Shown here: positions 33,861 to 41,435 of the stretch, piece by piece
Position numbering within the stretch: position 1 is the stretch's first letter
Layout: every line of letters begins with the position of its first letter
Origin: Acidimicrobiales bacterium
GTDB taxonomy: Bacteria > Actinomycetota > Acidimicrobiia > Acidimicrobiales > SHLQ01
Length of the DNA stretch: 64,000 nt
Direction: 5' to 3'
Assembly (NCBI GenBank): GCA_020629635.1
Contig: JAHDCX010000003.1
Location: 250,056 to 314,055 of the forward strand
Position numbers and translations under genes: made by a program
The notes under the pieces: generated by a model
Told to the model about the DNA's origin: nothing
Databases searched by the model: none
What the model saw: only the letters and a program-made list of their open reading frames with translations

Positions 33861-35255
33861 CTAGGCGCTGGCGAGTGCCTGCACGAACTGCTCGACATCT
33901 TTGGTCTGGGCAAAGATGGTCACCGCTTCGGACATGACCGTTTGGAAGGCCGGTTCGCCGTGGTGAACGATCGACAACGCAGTGGCGTCTGCGGCCAGCG
34001 CGTCTGCGGCTCCCTGTTGGTATGGCGGAAGCGCCGAGGTGTCGACGTCGTTTCGTACGGGGCTGGCGCCCTTTGCGATGTTGAACTCGAGTTGTGTCTC
34101 TGGCTGTCCCATCTCGGTCAACCACACCTTTGCGAGATCCCAGTTCGGGGTGTCCTTCGCGACCACGAACGCATCGACGACAAGCATGAAGACGCCATCG
34201 GTGCCGGGCTGATTGACGTAGCCGAAGTCCTCGTTGTCCACTGCACCAGAGTTGATCAGCTCGCCGTAGGCCCAGTCTCCCATGCTGTTGAAGGCACAGG
34301 TGCCGTCGGCGAGACGCAGGATCGCCTGGTCCCAGGTGAGGGCGCTTGCGTCTGGGTCGACGTAGTCGAGGACCTGTCCGAAGATTTCCGCGGCCTCTCG
34401 CACCTCCGGGTCGTCCCACGAGCGATCACCGTCGCGCAGCGCGGCCCAGCCCTCGGGCCCAACGACTCCAAGCAGGATGTTTTCGAACAGTTCGTCGACA
34501 GCGAATGCTTGGTTCGCTCCGAGGCAGAGTCCAGTCACTCCTGCGGCATCGAGGGTGGCGAGATCCGCGAGGAACTGCTCGTTGGTGTAGTCGCCGGCAG
34601 GAGCATCAACTCCAGCGCCATCGAGAAGGGCCTTGTTGTACCAGAGGTTGTTGCCTCGGTGTGCTCCTGTTGCGACGGCGTAGATCTCACCGTCAACCGA
34701 CAGCGATTCGATGAGCCCGGCGGGCATCGTGTCGCGGAATCCCGCGTCGTCGTAGACCTCGGTCACCGGTCGGATGACGTCGGCCTCGAGGTAGGGCGTC
34801 AATCGGCCGCCGGGACCGGATTGCCAGGTGTCCGGGAGGTCGTTTCCTTGGATTCGGGTGGCGAGGACGGCTTGCGCGTTCGCACCGCCGCCTCCGGAGA
34901 CTGCACCGTTGATGATGTCGGCATTGGGCGCACCTGCTTGGAACGCCGAGATCAACGCCTGGAGAGCGGTGTCCTCGGAACCCGATGTCCACCAACTGAA
35001 GATCTCCAGCTCGCCGGTCGACGACGTTGCGTCCTCGGTCGGCTCGTCGCCGTCGTCTTCGGCAGTTGGCTCATCGCCGTCGTCTTCGGCGGTTGGCTCA
35101 TCGCCGTCGTCGGCGTCGGTCGCTGATTCGCTATTTTCGACCTCAGCTTCCGTGGTGGTGGTTTCTGCATCAGAGCCGCATGCAGCTGCGGTAAGCGCGA
35201 GCGCGAGTAGCGCTGCGAGAACCTTCCAGCTCAGTGTCTTTGGTATGGCCTTCAT
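33861..35255 (-). CDS. sugar ABC transporter substrate-binding lipoprotein
   Basis: A 464-residue extracellular binding protein of the MalE/UgpB type. It has a signal peptide with lipobox LTAAAC (Cys 26), a Glu/Asp/Thr-rich linker (27-80) with nine-residue repeats, and then the solute-binding domain starting ELEIFSWWTSGSE, with GNNLWYNKALLDGAGVDAP and CAFNSMGDWA. It would catch the oligosaccharide outside the membrane. The ATG at 35253-35255 follows AGGGGAAAA. A LacI-type operator at 35293 lies 38 bases upstream, so this gene probably starts its own operon. Confidence 0.92.
   Translation of the reverse strand: MKAIPKTLSWKVLAALLALALTAAACGSDAETTTTEAEVENSESATDADDGDEPTAEDDGDEPTAEDDGDEPTEDATSSTGELEIFSWWTSGSEDTALQALISAFQAGAPNADIINGAVSGGGGANAQAVLATRIQGNDLPDTWQSGPGGRLTPYLEADVIRPVTEVYDDAGFRDTMPAGLIESLSVDGEIYAVATGAHRGNNLWYNKALLDGAGVDAPAGDYTNEQFLADLATLDAAGVTGLCLGANQAFAVDELFENILLGVVGPEGWAALRDGDRSWDDPEVREAAEIFGQVLDYVDPDASALTWDQAILRLADGTCAFNSMGDWAYGELINSGAVDNEDFGYVNQPGTDGVFMLVVDAFVVAKDTPNWDLAKVWLTEMGQPETQLEFNIAKGASPVRNDVDTSALPPYQQGAADALAADATALSIVHHGEPAFQTVMSEAVTIFAQTKDVEQFVQALASA
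35031..35105 (-). repeat. 27-bp tandem repeat encoding an acidic linker
   Basis: Inside the binding lipoprotein gene a 27-bp unit encoding GDEPTAEDD occurs about 2.8 times (residues 51-75). It forms a flexible acidic spacer between the lipid anchor and the folded domain. Copy number is likely to vary among strains. Confidence 0.75.
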
Positions 35256-35292
35256 TGTGGGTTTTCCCCCTGTTTGTATTGGTGTTTCTGAC

Positions 35293-35306
35293 TTGGATCG
35301 ATCCAA
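35293..35306. promoter_or_regulatory. LacI-type operator before the transporter operon
   Basis: TTGGATCGATCCAA is a perfect 14-bp palindrome 38 bases before the binding-protein start, in the 65-base gap after the GH88 gene. The same core occurs at 38705 and 41361 in this locus, next to a LacI-family gene. Even-length, CG-centred palindromes of this kind are typical LacI-family operators. Confidence 0.75.
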
Positions 35307-35320
35307 AACTTGGGTATGTG

Positions 35321-36448
35321 TCATCGCTTCGTTGCGAGCCATTCGCCGCCGAGACACTTGTCGAGTGCTTCGACGAAGAAGTACTCGCCCCACATCACGC
35401 ATTCGTCGACGCCGTAGCCGTGGGTCTCGTGGTACGAACCGTGTTTGAGCACGCCGTCGATCGTGTCCTCGTGCGCAACAAAGTCCGGCCCGCACAATGT
35501 GCGGACGATCGAAAAGGCGGCCTCGGCGTACCCCGCGGCCTGGTCGCCGGTGGTGAGAGCGGAAAGCTGCAACAGTCCCGACGCAGCGATTGCGGCTGCA
35601 GAACTTTCGTATGGGACCCGCGGATTCGGTTCTTTCCAGTCGTTTGGTGGCACGCCGGACTCGTCGGTCTGTGCGAGGTAGTAGTCGGCGCAGCGAATCG
35701 CCGTATCGAGGTAACGACTGTCGTCGGTGAACGCGTAGCACGTGCCGAATCCGTAGAGCGCCCAGGCCTGACCGCGTGCCCAGCTCGAATCGCTTCGCCA
35801 CCCCTGTTGCGTTGACTGCCGAAGAAACTCGCCGGTCTCGAGATCGAAGATGCCTTCGTGAGCCGTCGATCCATCGCCCCGGACGAGGTAGCGCCGAGTG
35901 TTGAGACAATGCGTGTCGACGATCCGACGGAGTTCGTCGTCCTGCGTGCGCTCGGCTGCGTAGAAGATGATTCCGACGTTCATCATGATGTCGATGAAGG
36001 TGCTGTCCTCGGCGAGGAAAGAGCGGAGCAACCCCGCCTTTTCGTTCAGGCGCAGTGCCATGGTCTTGCCGGCCTGCACGACCACCTCATCACGTTCGGC
36101 ATCGCCGGTGAGGGTGTGCCAACGCTTCCACGTGGGCCAGAAGGTGAACCCGAGGTCATGGACCTCTCGATCAAACTCGCGACCTCGCAGCAAGGTCGAG
36201 TAGTGCTCGGCCAGTGATCGCCATTCGGCCGAACCGGTCCGATCCGCAAAGACCCACATCTGACCGCCGAGGAACCCTTCGCACCAGTTCGTCCACGGAT
36301 CGAAGTCGTGCTTCCACTTGCCGCCCATCGTGTAGAGCGGGAAGTAGTCCGGGTGGTTAGCCACGAGTGCTTTGACTTTGCGCTGGGCAACGTCGAGTGC
36401 AGCTTCCGCCGCACGCTGCACGTCTGCTGGGACGAGGTCGATACTCAC
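35321..36448 (-). CDS. GH88-family unsaturated uronyl hydrolase
   Basis: A 375-residue (alpha/alpha)6-barrel enzyme that hydrates the double bond of the unsaturated uronic acid left by polysaccharide lyases, releasing the 4-deoxy-keto uronate. Visible motifs are FDPWTNWCEGFLGGQMW (first catalytic-region Asp), LAEDSTFIDIMMNVG with the second Asp, and SSWARGQAWALYGFGTCY. No signal peptide is present, so it works in the cytoplasm after uptake. The GTG at 36448 overlaps the aldehyde dehydrogenase stop (GTGA). GH105 is a related alternative. Confidence 0.87.
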   Translation of the reverse strand: MSIDLVPADVQRAAEAALDVAQRKVKALVANHPDYFPLYTMGGKWKHDFDPWTNWCEGFLGGQMWVFADRTGSAEWRSLAEHYSTLLRGREFDREVHDLGFTFWPTWKRWHTLTGDAERDEVVVQAGKTMALRLNEKAGLLRSFLAEDSTFIDIMMNVGIIFYAAERTQDDELRRIVDTHCLNTRRYLVRGDGSTAHEGIFDLETGEFLRQSTQQGWRSDSSWARGQAWALYGFGTCYAFTDDSRYLDTAIRCADYYLAQTDESGVPPNDWKEPNPRVPYESSAAAIAASGLLQLSALTTGDQAAGYAEAAFSIVRTLCGPDFVAHEDTIDGVLKHGSYHETHGYGVDECVMWGEYFFVEALDKCLGGEWLATKR

Positions 36449-37926
36449 GTCTTTTCACTTCCAATCCACATGGTGCGTTCACCCGCATGGGTGACGATCG
36501 ATTTGGCCTCGGTGTATTCCTCGATCGCATGTCGACCAAGCTCTCGGCCCATGCCGCTCTGGTTCATTCCGCCGAAGCACACCTCGGGGAATCCATCCAT
36601 CCAGCAATTGACCCAGACGGTCCCGGCGCGGGCCCGTCTCGCAAACTGGTTGGACGTCGACACGTCGCGTGTCCAGATGCCGGCCGAAAGGCCAAAGTCC
36701 GTCGAGTTCGTGATCTCCACGGCTTCATCGAGTCCGTCGAAGCGAAGCACCGACAGCACCGGTCCAAAGATCTCCGCTTGCGCGATATTCATGTGCGTGT
36801 CGACACCCGTGAAGACGGTCGGCTCGAAGAACCTGCCGCGGCGGGTGGGGAGACGTTTGCCGCCGGTGGCAAGGCTCGCTCCCGCTGCCGTTCCCTCGCC
36901 CACGAGGCGAATGATCTTGTCGAGTTGGTCATCGTGAGCAATCGCCCCGACGAGGGTTTGCTCGTCAAGCGGATCACCAACGGTGACCGCCTTCGTCAGT
37001 TCCACGATTCGGGCCTCGAGTTCCGGGGCGACCGATTCCTCGACCAAGAGTCTGCTGGCGCTGTTGCAACACTCGCCCTGGTTGAAATAGATCGCGAAGA
37101 CCGCCGCGTCGGCTGCCGCTTCGAGGTCGGCGTCGGCCATGACGACCATTGGGTTCTTGCCACCGAGTTCGAGCGACACCTTCTTCAGGGTCTGGCTCGC
37201 CCCCTTCATCACGGCACGGCCAACCTCGGTCGATCCGGTGAAGCTGACCATGTCGACGCCACGGTGATCCACAAGATGCGACCCGAGATTGGCGGTGCCG
37301 GTGATGACATTGACAACGCCATCGGGAATTCCGGCCTCGCGAGTCAAAGATCCCAACATCAACGCGGTGCCCGACGTCAGCTCGCTCGGTTTCAGAACTG
37401 CCGTGCACCCAACGGCGAGCGCGAACGGGAGCTTCTGACTGGCGATGAGGAGAGGAAAGTTCCAGGGGATGATCATCGCGACGACCCCCATCGGCTCACG
37501 GACACTGACCGCGAGGTAATCCTCGCCAAGCGCGTTGTAGGCGTCGCCGTGCGCATGTTGGGCCAAGGTGGCCGCGTACCACCAGAGTTCGCTCACCGCC
37601 TGGAGTTCGGCACGCGCTTGACTGATTGGCTTCCCGCTCTCCAGAACTTCGACGAGCGCCAGAGCCTCGGCGTCACGCTTGATCAAGTCGGCGACCGACC
37701 GCAACAGACGAGCGCGCTCGGCACCGGCCATGCGTGGCCAGGGGCCATGCTCGAAGGCACGCCGCGCGGCGTCCACTGCTCGGTCGACCTCCGGAACGGC
37801 GCCGTCGGGATACTCGCCGACCGGTTCGTCGTGCGCCGGACTGTGGCGCTGAAATCTGCGGCCGTCCAAAGCTTCGACGTCGTTTCCGTCGATGAGTAGC
37901 TGATGATTCGTGAGAGAGATCGTCAT
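36445..37926 (-). CDS. aldehyde dehydrogenase family protein
   Basis: A 493-residue NAD(P)-dependent aldehyde dehydrogenase. It shows the cofactor segment VVAMIIPWNFPLLIASQK, KPSELTSGTA, FTGSTEVGRAVM, the catalytic Glu in LELGGKNP and the catalytic Cys region FNQGECCNSASRL, where two cysteines are adjacent. The type is close to betaine-aldehyde and semialdehyde dehydrogenases. The ATG at 37924-37926 overlaps the enoyl-CoA hydratase stop (ATGA). It probably oxidises an aldehyde made by one of the GMC enzymes or by carbon-chain cleavage (inference). Confidence 0.92.
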   Translation of the reverse strand: MTISLTNHQLLIDGNDVEALDGRRFQRHSPAHDEPVGEYPDGAVPEVDRAVDAARRAFEHGPWPRMAGAERARLLRSVADLIKRDAEALALVEVLESGKPISQARAELQAVSELWWYAATLAQHAHGDAYNALGEDYLAVSVREPMGVVAMIIPWNFPLLIASQKLPFALAVGCTAVLKPSELTSGTALMLGSLTREAGIPDGVVNVITGTANLGSHLVDHRGVDMVSFTGSTEVGRAVMKGASQTLKKVSLELGGKNPMVVMADADLEAAADAAVFAIYFNQGECCNSASRLLVEESVAPELEARIVELTKAVTVGDPLDEQTLVGAIAHDDQLDKIIRLVGEGTAAGASLATGGKRLPTRRGRFFEPTVFTGVDTHMNIAQAEIFGPVLSVLRFDGLDEAVEITNSTDFGLSAGIWTRDVSTSNQFARRARAGTVWVNCWMDGFPEVCFGGMNQSGMGRELGRHAIEEYTEAKSIVTHAGERTMWIGSEKT

Positions 37927-38705
37927 TGTCCTTGAAAGTCCGACTGTCGCTTGTCGTGGAATGCGGAGATTCCCTCGGCCAGGTCCTCCGTGGTTGCGCT
38001 CAACGCACCCGCGAGCGCTTCGAGAACGTCGTTGTGTCCATGGTCTCCAACAGCACGCAGCACGGCCTTCGCGAGGCCTTGAGCCACGGGCGCGCGTGAG
38101 CACAGCGTGTCGACAAAGGACGACACCAATGCCTCGACGTCATCGGGAGCCGCGTGGGCGCTAATCAATCCCCAGCGCTCCGCCATCTCTGCGGTGATGG
38201 GGGCTCCCGTGAGAATCATCTGTCTGGCCCGAGTGAGTCCGACGGCGGCGACGAGTCGATGTGTGCCACCCCAGCCGGGGAGTGTGCCAAGACCGACCTC
38301 GGGCAGGCCCAGCTTGACCGTTGTTGCGGCAATGCGCAGGTCACAGGCGAGGGCCAGCTCGAGCCCGCCGCCCAGCGCGTTTCCGCTGAGCACCGCCACC
38401 GTGGGCATGCGAAGCGCAGCGAGGTGATCAAAGACGCGATGCCCATTCGGGACCCACTGTTGCCACGTCGAATCTCGGGTCTGTCCCGCGAAGGCCGATA
38501 GATCGGCGCCACTACAAAACGCTCGTTCGCCAGCGCCTCGGAGCAACAGCACCCGGCAATCCGGTGACCGGTCGGCCTCTGAGACGGCGAGTGCGAGGTC
38601 GCTCAACATCGTTGGGGTCAGCGAGTTCTGCTTTGCCGGTCGATCGAGGAGAATCGTCGCCACTCCCCCGTCGATCTCGTACGCCACCGCCCCATCGTCA
38701 CTCAT
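37923..38705 (-). CDS. enoyl-CoA hydratase/isomerase family protein
   Basis: A 260-residue crotonase-fold protein. The oxyanion hole residues lie in CSGADLSAFAG and SGNALGGGLELALACDLR; one catalytic Glu is in PEVGLGTLPGWGGTHRL; the second position is TAEMAERWGLI, typical of hydratases. It acts on a CoA thioester and so needs the CoA-transferase encoded upstream. The two genes overlap by 4 bases (ATGA), and a LacI-type operator lies across the junction. The substrate is unknown; short-chain 3-hydroxyacyl or enoyl-CoA is the family norm. Confidence 0.9.
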   Translation of the reverse strand: MSDDGAVAYEIDGGVATILLDRPAKQNSLTPTMLSDLALAVSEADRSPDCRVLLLRGAGERAFCSGADLSAFAGQTRDSTWQQWVPNGHRVFDHLAALRMPTVAVLSGNALGGGLELALACDLRIAATTVKLGLPEVGLGTLPGWGGTHRLVAAVGLTRARQMILTGAPITAEMAERWGLISAHAAPDDVEALVSSFVDTLCSRAPVAQGLAKAVLRAVGDHGHNDVLEALAGALSATTEDLAEGISAFHDKRQSDFQGQ

Positions 38706-40315
38706 TTGGATCGATCCAAACGCAGGGCAAACGATGAATCCACGAACAGCGATGCGTCCATCTCGGTGAGATCATCAGCGACTCGGAGCGCAGTTCCCGC
38801 GGCGTCGAGCACGTGGGTTTGGAGGTCCACCCCCGGCGCAAGCTCGGTCACGGTCAGCCCTTCGGGGCGTAGCTCGAGGACGCATCGTTCGGTGATGAAG
38901 GTGACGCGCTGGCCGGTCGCGATCGCTCGCCTGCCGCTGAATGTCACGTGAGACACCTCATCGACGACCTTTGGGACCGACCCGTCCTGGACAATGTCGA
39001 GGCGGCCCTCTTCGGTCAGCTCGATGGACTTGCGACCCGCGTTGAAGTGTCCGACGAAGACGATCCGAGGGGCCGCCGACGTGATGTCAGCAAAGCCGCC
39101 GACGCCGGCCGACACGTGCGAGCGTCCGGGAAGCCAGGAGACGTTGACATTCCCGTGTTGGTCGAACTCCATGAATGACAGACACGCAGCATCGATTCCG
39201 CCGCCCTGGAAGAGGGCGAACTGATCGGGGCTCGGCATGATTGCGTCGGCATTGTGGGCGCAACCAAAGGCCGAACCCGTGAGCGGGAAGCCGCCGACCG
39301 CCCCTTGCTCGATCACCCAGGTGACCGCCTCCTGTTCACCTTCTTCGAGCAGCACACGGGGCACCCCAGAACACAATCCGAACCCGAGATTCACGGTCCA
39401 CCCGCGCTGGAGTTCTTGTGCGGCGCGTCGGGCGAGGAGCTTTTCGACACCCCACGGAAGTGGCTCGATTCCACCGCTGGGCACGCGAATCTCTCCGGAC
39501 AATGCGGGGTCGTACTGGATCTCGGTGGTCTGCATCTGCTCGGGTGCAACGACGACAGCGTCGACGAGGTTTCCCGGGATGCGAACCTGCTGAGGCGGAA
39601 TGGTCCCCGCGGCGACGATCCTCTTCACTTGCGCGATCACGACCCCACCGCGATTGTGCGCCGCAATGGCTTGGTCGAAGCCCCCGAGCGGCGACCCTTC
39701 ATGTTCGATGCTGAGATTGCCATTTTCGTCAGCAGAGGTCCCCCGGACGATGGCCACATCTGGCTCGATCGCCGGATAGAAGAGCCATTCTTCTCCCCGA
39801 AACTGCTCGACATCGATCAAGTCCGGCGGCGTACGCGCGTTCATCGCTCCACCTTGTCGACGAGGGTCGATGAAGGTGTCGAGTCCGACCTTGGTGAGGA
39901 CGCCCGGCTGCCGAGCCGATGACGCTGCATGCATCTGGAAGATGACCCCGCTCGGGAGGTTCCATGCATCGATCGCGTTCTCGTCGATCAGTTGACGAAC
40001 CTTCGGTGGGGTCATCTTGGACGGCCCACTTGGATACGAGCCAGCGATCACCTTGTCGAGCAAGCCTGGCTGAGCGAGATGGTCGATTCCGTCAATGCCG
40101 AACATGTCCCCGGCAGCGATGGGGTTGATCGACGTCACCCGCTTTGGCGACCCGGTCGCCGCGAATCGCTCTCCGATGGCTCGAAGCACCGCATCAGGGC
40201 ATCCGAGCCCCGACGATGAACTGACGGTGATGACGGCGTCGTCCGGGATGAGCTCGGCCGCCTCTCCGGCGGTCAGCTGCACGGCTCGCTTACCGATTCG
40301 TTCGGGCCGCGTCAT
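38702..40315 (-). CDS. family I CoA-transferase (propionate/acetate type)
   Basis: A 537-residue fused alpha-beta CoA-transferase of the YdiF/propionate CoA-transferase type. The catalytic Glu lies in VTWVIEQGAVGGFPLTG; other family marks are ITVSSSSGLGCPDAVLRAIG, ADENGNLSIEHEG and DQHGNVNVSWLPGR. It moves CoA from a donor such as acetyl-CoA to a carboxylic acid. Its last five residues, LDRSK, are encoded by the operator at 38705-38720. The start overlaps the LacI gene stop (ATGA). Confidence 0.88.
   Translation of the reverse strand: MTRPERIGKRAVQLTAGEAAELIPDDAVITVSSSSGLGCPDAVLRAIGERFAATGSPKRVTSINPIAAGDMFGIDGIDHLAQPGLLDKVIAGSYPSGPSKMTPPKVRQLIDENAIDAWNLPSGVIFQMHAASSARQPGVLTKVGLDTFIDPRRQGGAMNARTPPDLIDVEQFRGEEWLFYPAIEPDVAIVRGTSADENGNLSIEHEGSPLGGFDQAIAAHNRGGVVIAQVKRIVAAGTIPPQQVRIPGNLVDAVVVAPEQMQTTEIQYDPALSGEIRVPSGGIEPLPWGVEKLLARRAAQELQRGWTVNLGFGLCSGVPRVLLEEGEQEAVTWVIEQGAVGGFPLTGSAFGCAHNADAIMPSPDQFALFQGGGIDAACLSFMEFDQHGNVNVSWLPGRSHVSAGVGGFADITSAAPRIVFVGHFNAGRKSIELTEEGRLDIVQDGSVPKVVDEVSHVTFSGRRAIATGQRVTFITERCVLELRPEGLTVTELAPGVDLQTHVLDAAGTALRVADDLTEMDASLFVDSSFALRLDRSK
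38705..38720. promoter_or_regulatory. LacI-type operator inside the CoA-transferase 3' end
   Basis: TTTGGATCGATCCAAA is a perfect 16-bp palindrome, the longest of the three copies. It lies at the end of the CoA-transferase coding sequence and touches the start codon of the enoyl-CoA hydratase gene. It may control an internal promoter or block elongation. Confidence 0.7.
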
Positions 40316-41373
40316 TGATCTGAACTCCTTGAATATGGGTGCATATCGACTCCGCTTCCGCAGCTCGCACGAACGACGAGGGACGTGCCCAAGAGCACGT
40401 CTTCGGGTTCGCCTCGACCCTCGATCAGGTCGACGAGCGCCTCGGCGGCCGCACGACCGAGGCCCTCGGTGCCGATCGAGACAGTCGTCAACGGAGGCCG
40501 TTCGAAGCGGGAGGCTTCGACATCGTCGAAGCCGACGACCAGGACGTCCTCACCAACGGTTCGCCCGACCGTTCGTGCCGCTGCGGTGACTCCGAATGCG
40601 ACGATGTCGTTGTAGGCGAAGATGCCAAGGGGCTCGGGGTGCTCCGCGAGGAGCTTCAGCGTCGAATCGTAGGCTGCCTGCCGGGTCGGGGCACTCGGCA
40701 AGACGGTCAGCGACTCCGACGAAAGGCCAGCTTCCTGGGTTGCGGCGAGCGCTCCAGACAGACGTTCGGCATGTGGTGAGCCGACTTCGCTACCGCCAAC
40801 AAACGCCAAGGACTCGACGCGATTGCTCTGTATGAGATGCGCAAGTGCGGACTGCGCCCCCGCAACGTTGTCCGGACCGACGTAGCCCGCCTCGGTACCG
40901 GCGACGCGACGGGTGAGGAGCACGACGGCGACGCCGTTGTCGATCAGCCGCTCGATCGTGGAGCTGGGCGTCCCCGATGCCGCGGTGAGGACGATCCCGT
41001 CGACCTGATAGCCCATGAGACGGTTCAACAGCATGTCCTGTTGCTGGAGACTCTCGGAATGCTGACCGAGAACGACAAGTCGGTCCGAGCCAGCCAAGAC
41101 CGATTCGATTCCGGTCGTCACTTCAGAAAAGAACGGGTTGCCGACGCTGGTGACCACAACGCCGACGGCGCCGGATGTCTGGCTCCGCAATCCGGAGGCG
41201 GCCCGGTTGTAGACGTATCCGAGCTCGTCAGCCGATTCGAGGACCTTCCGGCGCGTCTCATCCGCGACGAGCGGACTCTCTCGCAGGACGAGGGAGACGG
41301 TCGCACGCGAGACGCCAGCGTGCGCAGCGATCTCGTTCATCGTGACCGCACCAGAGCGTTTGGATCGATCCAT
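40312..41373 (-). CDS. LacI-family transcriptional regulator
   Basis: A 353-residue repressor. The N-terminal helix-turn-helix and hinge read VTMNEIAAHAGVSRATVSLVL and YVYNRAASGLRSQTSGAVGVVV; the rest is a periplasmic-binding-like effector domain (GNPFFSEVTTGIE, GYQVDGIVLTAA, VVGFDDVEASRFERPPLTTVSIG). Its own start codon lies in an operator copy, so it should repress itself. As first gene of the locus it is the probable regulator of the uronide genes, with a pathway intermediate such as KDG as a possible inducer (inference). Confidence 0.93.
   Translation of the reverse strand: MDRSKRSGAVTMNEIAAHAGVSRATVSLVLRESPLVADETRRKVLESADELGYVYNRAASGLRSQTSGAVGVVVTSVGNPFFSEVTTGIESVLAGSDRLVVLGQHSESLQQQDMLLNRLMGYQVDGIVLTAASGTPSSTIERLIDNGVAVVLLTRRVAGTEAGYVGPDNVAGAQSALAHLIQSNRVESLAFVGGSEVGSPHAERLSGALAATQEAGLSSESLTVLPSAPTRQAAYDSTLKLLAEHPEPLGIFAYNDIVAFGVTAAARTVGRTVGEDVLVVGFDDVEASRFERPPLTTVSIGTEGLGRAAAEALVDLIEGRGEPEDVLLGTSLVVRASCGSGVDMHPYSRSSDQ
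41361..41372. promoter_or_regulatory. LacI-type operator over the regulator start codon
   Basis: TGGATCGATCCA is a perfect 12-bp palindrome that overlaps the regulator ATG (41371-41373). Directly upstream, TTAGAacgaTCTAA at 41373-41386 forms a second, different inverted repeat. Both are well placed for autorepression. Confidence 0.7.
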
Positions 41374-41435
41374 TAGAACGATCTAATCACACCGCCGATT
41401 CGCTGTCCAGCCGGACCAGCCCGTCCGCACACGGC

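Larger units (their letters stand above)
24209..41373 (-). other. LacI-headed uronide utilisation locus (17 kb, one direction)
   Basis: All genes from the LacI regulator (start 41373) to the Cys-rich mini-protein (end 24209) run leftward with small gaps or 4-bp overlaps. Three operator copies lie at 41361, 38705 and 35293. The content is regulator, CoA-transferase, enoyl-CoA hydratase, aldehyde dehydrogenase, GH88, binding protein, two permeases, KDPG aldolase, KDG kinase, GMC, ATPase, Gfo/Idh/MocA, GMC, Dabb and the mini-protein. GH88 plus KDG kinase plus KDPG aldolase points to unsaturated uronic-acid oligosaccharides. That substrate is inferred. Confidence 0.75.
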
